Source: Ustulina deusta (taxonomy: Eukaryota > Ascomycota > Sordariomycetes > Xylariales > Xylariaceae). Taken from it: a DNA stretch of 64,000 bases. The stretch is from positions 186,001 through 250,000 of the forward strand of contig JAJNNX010000062.1 of assembly GCA_023159155.1 (NCBI GenBank), in the 5' to 3' direction. Of this stretch, positions 46,029-57,600 are shown piece by piece. The notes beneath the pieces are model-generated. The model searched no databases, had not been told where the DNA came from, and saw only the letters and a program-made list of their open reading frames with translations. A program made the translations under genes and the position numbers. How positions within the stretch are numbered: the stretch's first letter is position 1; each line of letters starts with the position of its first letter.

Positions 46029-46054
46029 GGGGACAGGGACAGGGACAGGGACAG
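46029..46054 (+). repeat. (GGGACA)n short tandem repeat
   Basis: Four copies of GGGACA, about 450 bp upstream of the permease ATG, followed shortly by a G-tract. Confidence 0.9.
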
Positions 46055-49000
46055 AGCGGACACGCCAAGGTTGGGGGGCTCTGGGGGGGGGCAGTGATCT
46101 CACTCGGTTAGAGCGCTGTCAGAGCTTGGCAGTGCTCTTGAACGACACTCGTACTTGTACGGTACCGTGAGATGGGAAGCCGGGGATAGGGGATGGGCAA
46201 GCGAGTCGCGTGATTGTACCGCCAATCTCCACCAAATTAGGAGTAGGTACGCTAGTGTAGGACTGGACAGTACCAGTAGAGTGCTGTGCAGAGAGACAGG
46301 CCGTTGGAAGATAGGTACACTATCTAGACCTTGTGCAACGCCTGAGTCAAATTGACGAATTCGTTGACCGAACACGATTTCAATTCGGTCGCTGCTTTGG
46401 GGCTAGATACAATGTTGGATGGGTCGAGGGGCTCTCTATATATATAGCAAGATGTAGATATAGTGTCGGTAATAGTGATAATAGTGTATACAACAAGTTT
46501 GACCCTATACATACCTGTATGTAAGAATGGATACATTGATACCTCGACGAGGTAAATGCTGTATCTCGGTGGTATAGTAGGTAAGTAAGTACTTGCACTC
46601 TACAGTACCTACCGACATGGTAGTATGGGTTTATGAAGATGTGAGGTGAAAGTACTATTGTGTAGAGATACACTCCCTACTTGGATCCAGGTAGTGTAGA
46701 TACTCGAATCGAATCGACTTGACTTACCTTATCCCTGGAAAAAGAACAAAATGAAAGAGAAAAAAAAAGTGACTTCGTCTCCTATTTTACACACAATAGA
46801 GCCGTATATCTAAGACAGCTGTGCCCGATAGGTGTAGATAGAACGTTAGGGAGTGTCATAAATCCAACTAAGAGCTCGGACATGAGATAACATCTTACAC
46901 TAACGGGTCCCAGTCTAACGGAACCAGCACAGCGTTTCTCATTTTGGCAGTAGATTCTCCGACAATGGACCTGGTAATGTTTGTGGGGACGGTTCTGCAG
47001 CGCAAGATAAGAGCTTGGAAGACGCATAATTTCCTATTGTACTCGGTATGGGTAAGTATGTACTAGTAGTCTGGTCGAAGTTCGGTGTGCTTATTACCGA
47101 CCTAGCTTTTGTAGGCAGCTCGCAGCAGAGTGTCTGGTAGTATGCTTACTTAAGTAAGTACTTCCACAGGTAGGCATCACTAAGTAGGCATGGCCACTGA
47201 TAATCCATACACTACCTGATCCTCCAAAGGTCGAACGCAACGATGACGACGCATGTGTCCCCACATGGCTGTCAGGATGCAAGGCTCTGTTTAAACCAGT
47301 GGAATCGTGATGACGGACGCATAAAACAAGATGGCATGCCTCGCACGTGGCCAAAAAACAAAAAGGAGGCCATACCTGGTTAGAGACTACCAGTCTTGCA
47401 TCATATACGGCTGCACTTACACGGCAGAGTCGCAGCGAGGCTCGGCTGAGCCGACAGCACAAAGGATGGGCGGTACCGCGATGGGGACGATGAGGATGAG
47501 GATGAGGATGATAAACATGTACCTATCCATATTTCCGTACTATTTCCATATTCCTTCACGACATGTCGTTCTTCTCGCCTGCCTACCTACTACGCTAGTA
47601 TAGACGAAGCTACGGGACGAAATAGCGTGCACTAGAACAGATATACAGTAGCGGCAATTATAGCGTAGAGTGGCGGACGCATACCAAGGGCGCCTCTTCA
47701 CAAGAGTACCGGTACCAGAGTGTCCACTAACCCAACCTTAACTAGGTACTTCAGTAGGTGCCGGTACTGGGAGAGCTTCCAGTGTAGGGACTGCGGGGAG
47801 AAGTTCTAGAGAGTTTCCAGATGCAATTAATTCTCCGCACCGCCTCTGCGCTAGGTACCGCCTACCTACCGCCTACGGCCTATTGCCCACGACACCGCCT
47901 AATGTAGGTTAGTGCATTCGTACCGAGTGCGGTGATTCTTGCAGGACCAAGACGTGCTCCTGAGTTGTCATCTTCACCCCGCCTGCGTCCCAACTGGACC
48001 CAATTGGCCACTGGCCTGAAACACCTTCCACTTAAGGCTAAGATGCGCCGACGGTCCGACTAAGCAGAAAGAAGCAATCGCGAAGAAGTTTTCTGGAAAA
48101 CGGGGAAAAGACTGGGTTGGAAGCTGTTGGATAGTTCGTTCTTGGCTGTGCTGTGCCACAGATTGCAGAGAAAAGCGCTCGGCATGGCCGGCAACGGGAC
48201 CGAGACAGACACCGAGTGTCAATGTCCTACATATAATACGCACGCGCCTGTGCCTACACCCATCCATCCAACCAGCCAATGCCGTGTATTCGTTACCACC
48301 TGTGCCATCTCGTGTGTGTGTCTTGGTATCTACAAATTACGCCCAGAACAGGTAGTACCCATCTCGCCAGGGAGGCAGTGTACCCAGCATATCCGAGACA
48401 CTCACCATCTGCAGAACCACAGATCACAAACGGGTAGGAGCGTGGTGGATAGATGATGACGAGGGGCAACAGTAGTGATGATAATGCCTCTTGTATTATT
48501 AACGTGGCATATATACTACGATGTAGTAGTGTAGTGTAGCAGTTGTGTAGCGGGCAATTCCTGATTGATAGGTACATGTTCATCGAGAGCGCGTCAAGGG
48601 CCATGTCAGTGTCGATGCTCATAGCGAAGGAGACGGGCCGACAACAACGGCACCGCAGCCGCATGCAGTAAGCAGCACTGCGTTGGTGCCGGTATTGTTC
48701 TGTCCCAGCTTCCAAGACATGTAAACCTACACGTCTGGAAGATCGCGAACCAATCCCAGAACGCGCTCCAACCTCCAATCTCCAACCTCTACAACTCTAT
48801 ATACTACGATTCCTACCCACCACCTAGGAGTGGTACTACCCAGCAATATAGATAACCGTATTATCGAAGGCCAAGTCGAGCCACATGCAAAGCGCCTGGA
48901 ATGGGTCAGGTACCCCAGAGCAGGAAACCCCTGTGTCATGATATTTCGTACGTAATAGCGCCTCGGCTTCGTTACTTTGTTGGCAATTCACCCAGGTCTA

Positions 49001-50399
49001 TGTCTGTGACCTAGCCTAGCCAAGGAGCTGCCAATCGATCGGATATGGCTACAACCTCGCGGGGTAGGGATCTCGTTTGTTTATCACATCCTTTTATTAT
49101 CCTGTCTTATTTGCCAATTGCATGTTGAACAGGAATGAGAAAGAATCATGATAAAAAAAAAACCGAGGGCTTAAGCAGAATGCAGCATCGTAATAACAAG
49201 TCCTGGTAGATGTTGTAATGCGCGGTATTTATCCAATTCCAATACCAAGACCGTCATATCGCTTCCGTCAGTTGTACTGTTGTAGAGAATAACAGTCAGT
49301 ACACTACCTCACACGGTGGTTACTCTCCTCGTACGGTCGTACCCTAGACTCCCCACTACTACTACATATACATAATACTAATTCATGACAGTAGGTCTCG
49401 TGGTAAGCCAACGACGAATCACATGTTCCGGGAAGTAAGCGTCCAGGTTATCTATGTAGTATAGGACGACCGTAGAACAAGAACCGTTTATCGTCGGGAC
49501 TGAGGCGCATGGCCAGAGGTTTTTCAGAACTTCTCCTGGAATATACTCCTGCGGGATTATCCGCCAAGAGAGAGAATGAATTCCCCACAACATCCCAGTT
49601 GTAAATTAGCTATCTAGATAGTGTGTGTACTGGGCTTCAATACAACACCATTATACTACTGATAGGATCCCAGGCATGTGGAGGGGCTTTGTTTGCAAAG
49701 CCTGGGAGCCATGTTGCCATGTCTCAATCCACATGGCATCATCCTCTCCTCCAAGGCTAATTACTTTTTTGCTCGGCTTACAAAATGGCTCGTGTGTTTG
49801 TTCGGCTATTTTTACTTTGATTCGTCTGTCCATCATGAGTGGTTTTTTGCCTTCGTTCAAATACCTACAAGTGCGTACGCATAAGACGGCCTGCCAGTGG
49901 CTAACATCTCGGTCGCCTCATTATGGCGCGTGCTAACTAACCCAGGACAAAAATCCGTCAGCTCGGCTCGCCGACACTGCCTCGGAGCGCCTCGAACAAC
50001 ACGACTTGTATACCACCTACCTAGAGCATCGCCGACCGCCCTGAAGACCGACCCAATCTACTCGCCAAGTCCCCGTCCAACTAATAATGAGTACCTGGAT
50101 GGCACGGTGTCGTTCATCGGGTCCCGTCGATTTTCGTCGTTTCATAATAAATCTTTCCACCATATATCAACGCTAAGGATGTAAGGCAAGGGGCCCCAGA
50201 CTCTCCAGGCCACATCGTTCGATGGGTCCGGAGTGTTCTCGAGGAACGACGCTCGGGCGCCACTAAGCTGATCGGCACGGCTGCTCGCCTGTCTACTCAG
50301 CCACTTTCGCCATTCAACGTCCGCTAACCGCCACTTCCGTACCACCAGTCAGCCTTCGAGTTACCTTGGGAGGGGGCGGGTTGTCGAGAGGGGGGATAT

Positions 50400-50936
50400 T
50401 CAAACTATCATGACACACTGAAAGAGTTGCTGTCGCCCTAACTGACGCCTTGCTTTTGAGCTGGTGCTCTGGGAGAACAAGCCACTGACCTCCTCCGGTG
50501 CCTTTTCGGGCACCTGTTGTCCCAGCATCCTAGCATGAGCCCAGAACTGGACCTGGCGGAGCCGTTTCCGTAGCAGATCACATCGGAAGCTAGAATACTC
50601 CCAGCATGCCTTCATCAGCTCTACTTCCCCTTCTCGGGTGAGGTTGGGCCGATGATCAGTCCGTGGCCGCACTTCCATCTCCTGGAGTATGAACTTGATG
50701 ATATCCAGTTCCTTCTTCGACGTGTCCAGGTCTTGGTTAAGGTCGACTGTAGCTTCCATCAGCCAGTCAGAACCTTCAATGTTATCGGTGCCTTCGTGCT
50801 CGTCTCGGCCAGCGCTCGCTACTGGTTGTGTGCCGTGCGAGAACTCGCCGGTTTCCTCAGTCTCGTAGCTGTCAATGTAGATATCAGGCACTGCCGAGCC
50901 TGCAGCGGTTTCTCCAGAAGCACGTCCTTTGCTCAT
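50400..50936 (-). CDS. Hypothetical protein, exon structure uncertain
   Basis: An ATG frame of 178 codons with a good start context (GAAAATGA). The first ~60 residues are acidic and polar (SYETEETGEFS). A helical part follows, with ELDIIKFILQEME and a Lys/Arg-rich helix CDLLRKRLRQVQFWAHARML. No family is recognised. A GTCAGT donor-like site after the codons for PEKAPEE (about 50490) could start an intron, with the frame at 50142-50345 (LADVEWRKWLSRQ) as a later exon, so the true C-terminus is open. Amino-acid balance and start context make it more likely real than not, but only just. Confidence 0.4.
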   Translation of the reverse strand: MSKGRASGETAAGSAVPDIYIDSYETEETGEFSHGTQPVASAGRDEHEGTDNIEGSDWLMEATVDLNQDLDTSKKELDIIKFILQEMEVRPRTDHRPNLTREGEVELMKACWEYSSFRCDLLRKRLRQVQFWAHARMLGQQVPEKAPEEVSGLFSQSTSSKARRQLGRQQLFQCVMIV

Positions 50937-52823
50937 TTTCGATGACAGTGACTAACACGTCCAATTCTACTATTGGTGCACCTAGTGATTGTATTCGTCG
51001 TCAAACTGCGCTTGATCATGGTTCTTTCGAAAGATGGGATCTCACAATGAAGTATCCGTTGGAGAGAACCCTAACGTCTACCCGCTTTATCCACCACGCC
51101 ATCCACCAGCGCGAGCTTCGGACAAAACAAACCCGGATATGAACTAACTAAAAGCAATCTTTGGTTGACAAAGAACTCTCCGCATCGCTATTTTCTCAGT
51201 GTTGTGCTACTTGCCTCTGGAATTGAAGGGAGGGCAAGACAAAGGAAGGAGATATATATGATCAAGGACTACCATACGAAGCGATTTCGACCTTTTGTGC
51301 AACAACAAGAATCTATACATAATCATACACTTGACCTACGAAGGCCTGACACTCAGACTTAAAGAGCCATCTAAAGTCGAGGCAGTTGTTATAGAAACTG
51401 GCATGAATTATCTACTAACACTCAGGCGTACTACGTATTGTTTGGTCTCGTTGCACCGCTTCTCTATGTTGAAAGTGAACTGTATCAAGGAGTCGCTTCA
51501 CGTACTTGTACAAGACCAAGGGCACCAAGGGCACGGACATACCGTTCATGTATATTATTGAGGTCTTCCCACCTTCTCTCACGGAGTAGTAAGTTGAATG
51601 TAACGCTCATATGGCAATCGTTTCACCGCATTAGAACAGAGTAAAGCGCTTCGTGCTCTGTTAGCCGAGGGCATCTGTTGAGGAGTACGGAGGTTCTCAC
51701 GCAACAGCACTTATTCATAACATACCTTTACTGTGACTCGTATTACCTAGAATAACAAGAGTTTAGCCATCCAAGCAAGCCAGAAGCCGCAATACTAGAT
51801 AATATCGAGAAACGAGTCACTTGTATACTTCATAATATTTACGCTCGCGTCGAGTCGCACTCCACTTCATACTATACTATCTATCGTAAATATTAATGTC
51901 ATCGCTTAGAGAGTTACAAGGCTACAATCAAAAACTCACCCTATCGCATGCATTCCATGTGTAGTACCTAATTATTACGGTACCACGTATATTGGGCAAA
52001 ATATGTTTTGTATATGGTTAACAAAGCAACACCGGTTCATGACATTCATTAGCTTTACTTTGATTATAACTTACAATTTGCATGCATGTACATATTCAGT
52101 GATGGCCCAAGTGGAATTTCTCGGGGTTCTTATCAAATTTTAGCTTGTCTAGTGGTTCCCAAGCCTGTCTATAGAATTATGGGAAAGCAAAGCTTAAAAA
52201 GTTTATTACTAGACCTCCTAAAACTCTATATTGAACTTTAACCCTCCTATTAGTCAGTTCAGTATTTGCAGCTTATCTATTAGTTAGAATTACTATCAGA
52301 AATTAACTATAACTTGAAATCAGAGTTCGTAGCTTACATACTTTGTAGTAACTATAGACTTTGAAGCCTTCTAAATAGCTTCAAATCGTCTTGCGAAAGT
52401 ATTAAAAAATAAGGGAAAGTAGTTAAAAAAAGGTCCCAGGGGAGGAAGTCTCCCCTAGTAGTTAGAAATTTATTATTATTTGAAATTGAAGTGCTTTGCA
52501 CTTTGATTTACAGCGTATTTAATTTAAAATAGAGCTTTGCTAGCAAAGCTTTTTATTTTAGGGACATAACTTGGCCCTACCCTGCATTTTCTATATCTTT
52601 GACGCAGCTTGTCTGACCTTCGTGTATATTATATAATCATTCACGCTTGCTTTTTCTTTTAATAATAAAAACCTTATTACAGCCATTCATACTCTTCGTT
52701 CTCTCCACCATATATGAGCGCTTAGCGAGAGGCGGCGAGATCTCCAAATTCCTCGATTATTTAAACAGCAAAAGGCCTAATTATACGTCATCCATTCCAA
52801 AACATCAAGGTTCGGTGGACTCG
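50937..52823. other. AT-rich gene-free stretch
   Basis: A+T rises strongly from about 51.7 to 52.65 kb. No gene is seen. An 11-bp inverted repeat (51833-51843 and 51885-51895) and a cluster of three palindromes (52439-52560, listed separately) are the only structures. The AT-richness with few CpG is compatible with repeat-induced point mutation of an old repeat or with an organellar insertion. Confidence 0.45.
52439..52560. repeat. Cluster of three palindromes in AT-rich DNA
   Basis: Three hairpin-forming palindromes lie within 122 bp: GGGGAG/CTCCCC at 52439-52455; AAGTGC/GCACTT around a TTT loop at 52489-52503, with weaker extension to 52483-52509; and a near-perfect 36-bp palindrome at 52525-52560 centred on GCTTTGCTAGCAAAGC. 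Such clusters are common in fungal mitochondrial spacers and rare in nuclear DNA. Confidence 0.75.
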
Positions 52824-53406
52824 TCACCCCCCATAAAACGCATTACGCTGGTGCCGAGCCGTGACCAGCATAGGAGCAATAACCACGCCTTCCGAAGACG
52901 CCCCGTCACGATCAACTGCCCCTCGATACCCCGTCTGGCGCAGGCCGCCGCCGTCGGCGAGATCTCGGCTGGCTGCGATGTCCCTGGCAAGTTGCTCTCT
53001 GCGATATCTCCTCGCTCTCAAATCCTGACTGCGAAATACACAATCCTGTTAGTATATATACATACATTCCCCCTTGCGACAAAGCGAGAAAAAAAGACGG
53101 GCAAGGTTATCTCAGACTACTTACTTACCGATAAGCAGCGGCCAAAGCACTCATCCGCTCTTTGCCTTGGACCCGCAGATTGAGCGGTCTGGTGCGGTAG
53201 ATGAGGCGCTGGCACTCCTCCTCGGCCGCGCGGGCGGCCTTGCACTCGGCGCAGTTGTCGCCGCTGTGAATGACATCGTAGTCGAGGCGCTTCGGGGCGC
53301 AGGGCCGGCCGTTCTCGGCGGCGTGGCACGGCACCACGTGTGCCCGGTGGTTGAATTCTCGGGCACATTCGTAGCAGGCGTTAAATGCCGTTCCGGACCA
53401 ACACAT
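52824..53406 (-). CDS. Small Cys-rich protein, MC-x8-C type with CxxC pairs
   Basis: Two exons, 53129-53406 and 52824-53028, joined by a 100-bp intron (GTAAGT...CAG, phase 2), give 160 residues. The N-terminal ~60 residues start MCWSGTAFNACYECAREF, then VVPCHAAENGRPC, then DNCAECK. Two CxxC pairs and a His-x2-His segment suggest a small zinc-binding fold (inference). The remainder is Arg/Ala-rich and probably helical (RRYREQLARDI-like segment). It has no signal peptide or membrane helix, so it is likely intracellular. The Met-Cys-x8-Cys start has the same spacing as in the small gene at 16087-16436. I recall similar MCW...CxxC starts in fungal hypothetical proteins. Function unknown. It lies 1.2 kb from the NRPS 3' end, on the same strand. 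Confidence 0.7.
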
Positions 53407-54641
53407 CTCCGTCTTCTGTCCTTTGGCCGGGTTCGGACTTCACTCCTTGCCCTTTTCTTTCTGTTTCCTGCCTGCCTGCCCCCTCTAGCTTGTCTGCGCT
53501 TTTATCCTGCTCCCTCCTATCGGAAGGCCAAATCAGGGAAGTTGAAAAAACAAGGGAGGGAAAACCTCAATTTGCGGAATTGGAACCGCAGTATTACTAA
53601 ATGATCGGTAGATATAGAAATAGAAGACGCCGAGACGCGGGATATCTCTGCATTTCCGCATTTAAGTAGCTATCAAATCTTGCGCAAGCCTCTTTGTTCG
53701 GTTGAAGCCCATTGTGTTTCAAGAAAGGGGGGGTTGTTCGACCTGGAACAAGGGTGATCAAAGGATCGCCGACTAACACTAACAACCAAAAACGTTTAGC
53801 TATTGATTTTGTCTTTCCGGTTGTAATGCTATGATCTGACTGCGGGTTGAACGAAAGAGCTAGGTAGGTTTGTTGAGTCTGGGCAAGATATTACATATAA
53901 CGCCGTAAATGTCTAGTGGAGGTAGGCAATTTAGGTTCGCGTGTCCCGTTGTCGCACATGAGCGATATGATCATTTGCTTAAGAATATGACTCGATACAA
54001 ATCGACATGCAGAAACAGGGCTTCTACCTTTTTTACGAGCACTGAACAGTGAACCTTTCGGCCTCTCCCGCCATCTAACTGGAGAAACGCGAATAGAAGA
54101 CAGAGATAGTATAGGCTATAAAACAACTATTTGCGGATGGGGTGGCCCCAATCTATCCCGCGGAAAACAAGGAATCCCGGCGCCTCCATGACGTACATGA
54201 ATGAACGCCGTTTCGAATCGACGTCCATCTATTCCAACGAGGTAACGTTACGGGTATCATCGAAGTGGAGAAAAAAGGGGGAGAAACAAGAACAAAAAAC
54301 AAGTCCTGGAGGGTAACCAGTTGACTTAAATAACCATTTGGCATGGCATGACAGAATCATGGATAGCAGTTGAGTTCCTGAGCAAAGGCCCTTTCTGATC
54401 ACAGGTGCCCCTGAATCCAAATTTAAATCCGATTTCCAAATCCTTCCCTTCCCCTTTCCCGCCTCTATACTTGCGAAACATCAGCCATGGTTGGGAGTTC
54501 GTACTCGTGAGTCATTGTGTCTAGGTATATCATAAGGAAAAAAGTAAATCAGAGGTAAACGAGACGGGACGAGGGAAAGGAAGGTCTTCGCCGACCTTCC
54601 ACGAGCAAATGCACCCAGGGGAGGCCCTAATATTCCATAAT
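53407..54641. other. Intergenic, no gene seen
   Basis: 3' flank of the NRPS gene and upstream region of the small Cys-rich gene, both on the minus strand. No supported open frame, repeat or RNA gene. Confidence 0.45.
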
Positions 54642-57600
54642 TCAATACAATGTCTTTCTATGAACACCATCAGCGGATGTGGGCGGCGTGGAAACGCCTT
54701 CGCGATCGTCAGCCGTGCTGCCAAGCGTCGACAGCGACTCCAAGGAATTATTCCCGTGGGGATTTATCCCGCGGTGCGGATGAAGCCGCGGAGGTGCCGA
54801 GAGACTGTTCACTGCGGCATCGTTTGCTCCCGTCCCTGTCCCCACGGTGAGCTTCCGGAAGTTCTTCCCCCAAGTCGACGGAGTGCGTGAGGGATTGCGC
54901 TTTAAGAAACTCCGACGGTGCCGTAGCTGCGTCTCTTGCTGCTTAGCGATGATCAGCTCGTACTGCTGCATCATCGTCGGGTGATCGATGATCTCCTCCG
55001 TCGTGTAGACCTTTTGCTCGAGGCCCGGGAATCGCGGTACTTTCTGTGTGTAGTAGCGGGCTAGCTCGGCCGCTGGCATGTGAGCGCCCCAGATCTCGTA
55101 GAAGGGCACCGAGCGGATGTCGGCTACCTGCAGACTCTGGGCGCCGAGAACGACGTCCCAAGCGGCCGCGATAACGCTGTGAGCCGCTCGAGCGTGGTCC
55201 GGGTCGACTGAGAGTACAGGGGATAGGACACTACTTTCGCGCTTGGGTGCTGGTAGTGGGATGCGCGGCGTCGTGTAACTGTCGTTGAGGCCCTTGAGCA
55301 TCATTGGGTCCCTCACGAAGTCGGAGTTGGTAAGGAGGGAGATGGTGGAGCAGAGCATCCTCAAGACTTCTTCGGCGAAGAAGGACTGGATTTTCTTTTC
55401 GCAGTACGTGACGGAGACTTCGACTTGCTTCGACCCGGCCATCATGGTCTGTACGAAAACATCCGAGTCCTCGTGGCTTAGGCCTATCATATCGAGCGAA
55501 CAGGTAGCCTCACCGATGGTAAAGTTGAGAAGCTTGTAGCGCTCCGACTGTCTCTGGTGATGGACGACGGTGCTGAAGCGGGTCCAAGATGGCCAGGCGG
55601 TGCAATTCTGGATGACGTCGGCCGTCTGGAGGTTTTCGTAAGGAATACTAGCCACGTATTGACTCTGTATGTTCTTAAAATACTCGAGGGGCGCAACAGG
55701 GAAATCGGGTATTCGTGTTCGTACGGGTATCACGTTACCCTTCGGTCCAACCACGCTCGAGATGGTTTGGCCATTGGCAAGACTTAAATGCCTGCCCTCG
55801 ACCATATAGCCAAACACGACGTCGTCGGTGCCAGACAAGTTCGACAGCACGATGGACCACGCGCCCCTGAGGACGGATTCAAAAGGTATGCCGAAGTTCT
55901 GTAGGGATCCGATCGACGTCTTTTGTTGGAGCGTCTTCGGACTCGAGTTAGCGACGGGCAGCGATGGCTGAGAGACAACCTGTGTTATCGATGCGCCCTC
56001 GAGAAGGGAGCGCCAATATTCCGTAGCTCCACTGGCATACGTGGAGCGCACCGCCCTGATGACTTCGCAGAAGCCGGTGCTCTGAGTAACTGGACCGGTC
56101 TGTCGGTAGAAGCGGCCAAGGTCACGCACCAAGATTGGGATGGAGAGATCGTCGTATTGAGCACGCGACAGTCTCATCACGAGGATGGAGCTCCTGCCGG
56201 CGTCGAGGAAGGAAAACTTCGTAACGGGTCGGCGGAAGTCGATGGGCAGTGGCTGATCTCGCTTGACGAGCTTCACGGCGAGATTATTCAAGCGCCAGTT
56301 CTGGCACTGATACCGGAGAAACTCGGGTCGGTAAGACCGAAGAACTGTCTGGTAGACCTGGCGGCTATGGGACACGAATGCGGTTCGTAGTATCGGATGG
56401 GCTTTGGTCAACATGAAGCATGCGTTTTCGAGTTTATGCCAGCTTAAGTACCCTGTGGCGCTGAGCAAAAAGTAGGATACATTGCCCCGTGCTTGCAGCA
56501 TGGCAGACTCGACAAACATGGTCTGAAGAGAGGATGCTTCGGCCACATCTTCGATGACACTTCGATCGGAGCCGAGTTTTGGTGCTGCCGTCGCGTCTGA
56601 TGAGCCGTTTGATGCAACGTATCCTCCTTGGTCCGGTTTAACGCGATTGGCCGTAGGAATCTGGAAGTTAGCAAGCCCCTTACATAGTTCGGACAAGGTG
56701 CGGTTCTGTAGGATATCGGTTATAGATATGTCTATCCCCCGTTGACGGCACATAACCACGAGACTGTGGGCCATCACAATATCCCCGCCTAACGTCATAA
56801 ACCCAGCGTCCGCCGTTATGGATGCTTGGTCGTCGATGCCTAGGACCCTAGCCCAAAGAGCCCGCATCTGCTGTTCCGCTTGCGTTAGGGGCAACGGTTG
56901 GAGATCGGCGGGTTGCATATCATGTATACTTTCGACCTCGGCGAGGGCCAGCAGTTGTTGCCGCGATAGGCCCACGATCAGCTTCTGAAGCCCTTGCCTG
57001 TTCACTCTCAACGAGAGTGTTAAGGGTAATCGTCGAACGGGAACAAAAGCCAACGGCAGTGGGATAGTGTTACGAAGGGCTGAGTTGACGATTTGTTTGT
57101 AATAAAACAGTCTCTGCCGCGTTGTATCGTCAAGGTTGGTAAGATCTTCCCTTCCCTCAAGAAACTGGTCGCCAAGTTCGACGAACACGGCGAGAACGGG
57201 AGTGGAATTCGTATCCTTAAAGGCGACTGTCTCGATTACGACATCTACACCATCGCCAATACACCGCCGAAGCTGCGACTCCATCTCCAACACACGGAAA
57301 GATTTCCCCTTAACCCCGCCTCTCTCGCCCTCAGGTATGATGAATTCGATCTCGCCTTTTTCCCGGTAACGCACGAGCCGGCCTGTCCTGAGAAGGCGAC
57401 TGCCCGATTGCTCGAGCAATGACTGGGCTCGAGCGGCGCTCCTCCTCACGAATATATCGAAATCTAGGTTTCCCATATCAAGCGAGTTGGATATAGCGAG
57501 GGTGGACCCTCCGATCACGAGCTCTCCGACTGCGCCAACCGGCATGAGTCGGTTGTGATCCTCTGGACTCACGATCCAGAAGTTTCCACAGAAGGGGTTA

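Larger units (their letters stand above)
45580..50399. other. Gene-poor stretch of 4.8 kb with simple repeats
   Basis: Apart from the AAAAT and GGGACA repeats just upstream of the permease (listed separately), I see no gene. Frames at 47094-47462 and 48293-48778 (-) lack motifs. The TAGGTA/TACCTA motif class is frequent, notably at 46.25-46.7 and 47.7-47.9 kb. A minus-strand frame at 50142-50345, rich in Trp/Arg, may be a downstream exon of the hypothetical gene at 50400-50936. Confidence 0.4.

Noticed and set aside
46097..46150. tRNA-like sequence: a D-arm similar to TAGCTCAGTCGGTTAGAGCGC and a 5-bp stem that could be an anticodon arm (CTGTC/GGCAG)
   Set aside because: The anticodon loop lacks T33, the T-arm is not recognisable and there is no matching acceptor stem. 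At best a tRNA-derived relic.
48293..48778. 161-codon minus-strand frame
   Set aside because: Low-quality composition without any motif; overlaps other chance frames on the opposite strand.
51833..51895. 11-bp inverted repeat as a second MITE
   Set aside because: The repeats are very short, with no target duplication or further terminal similarity.
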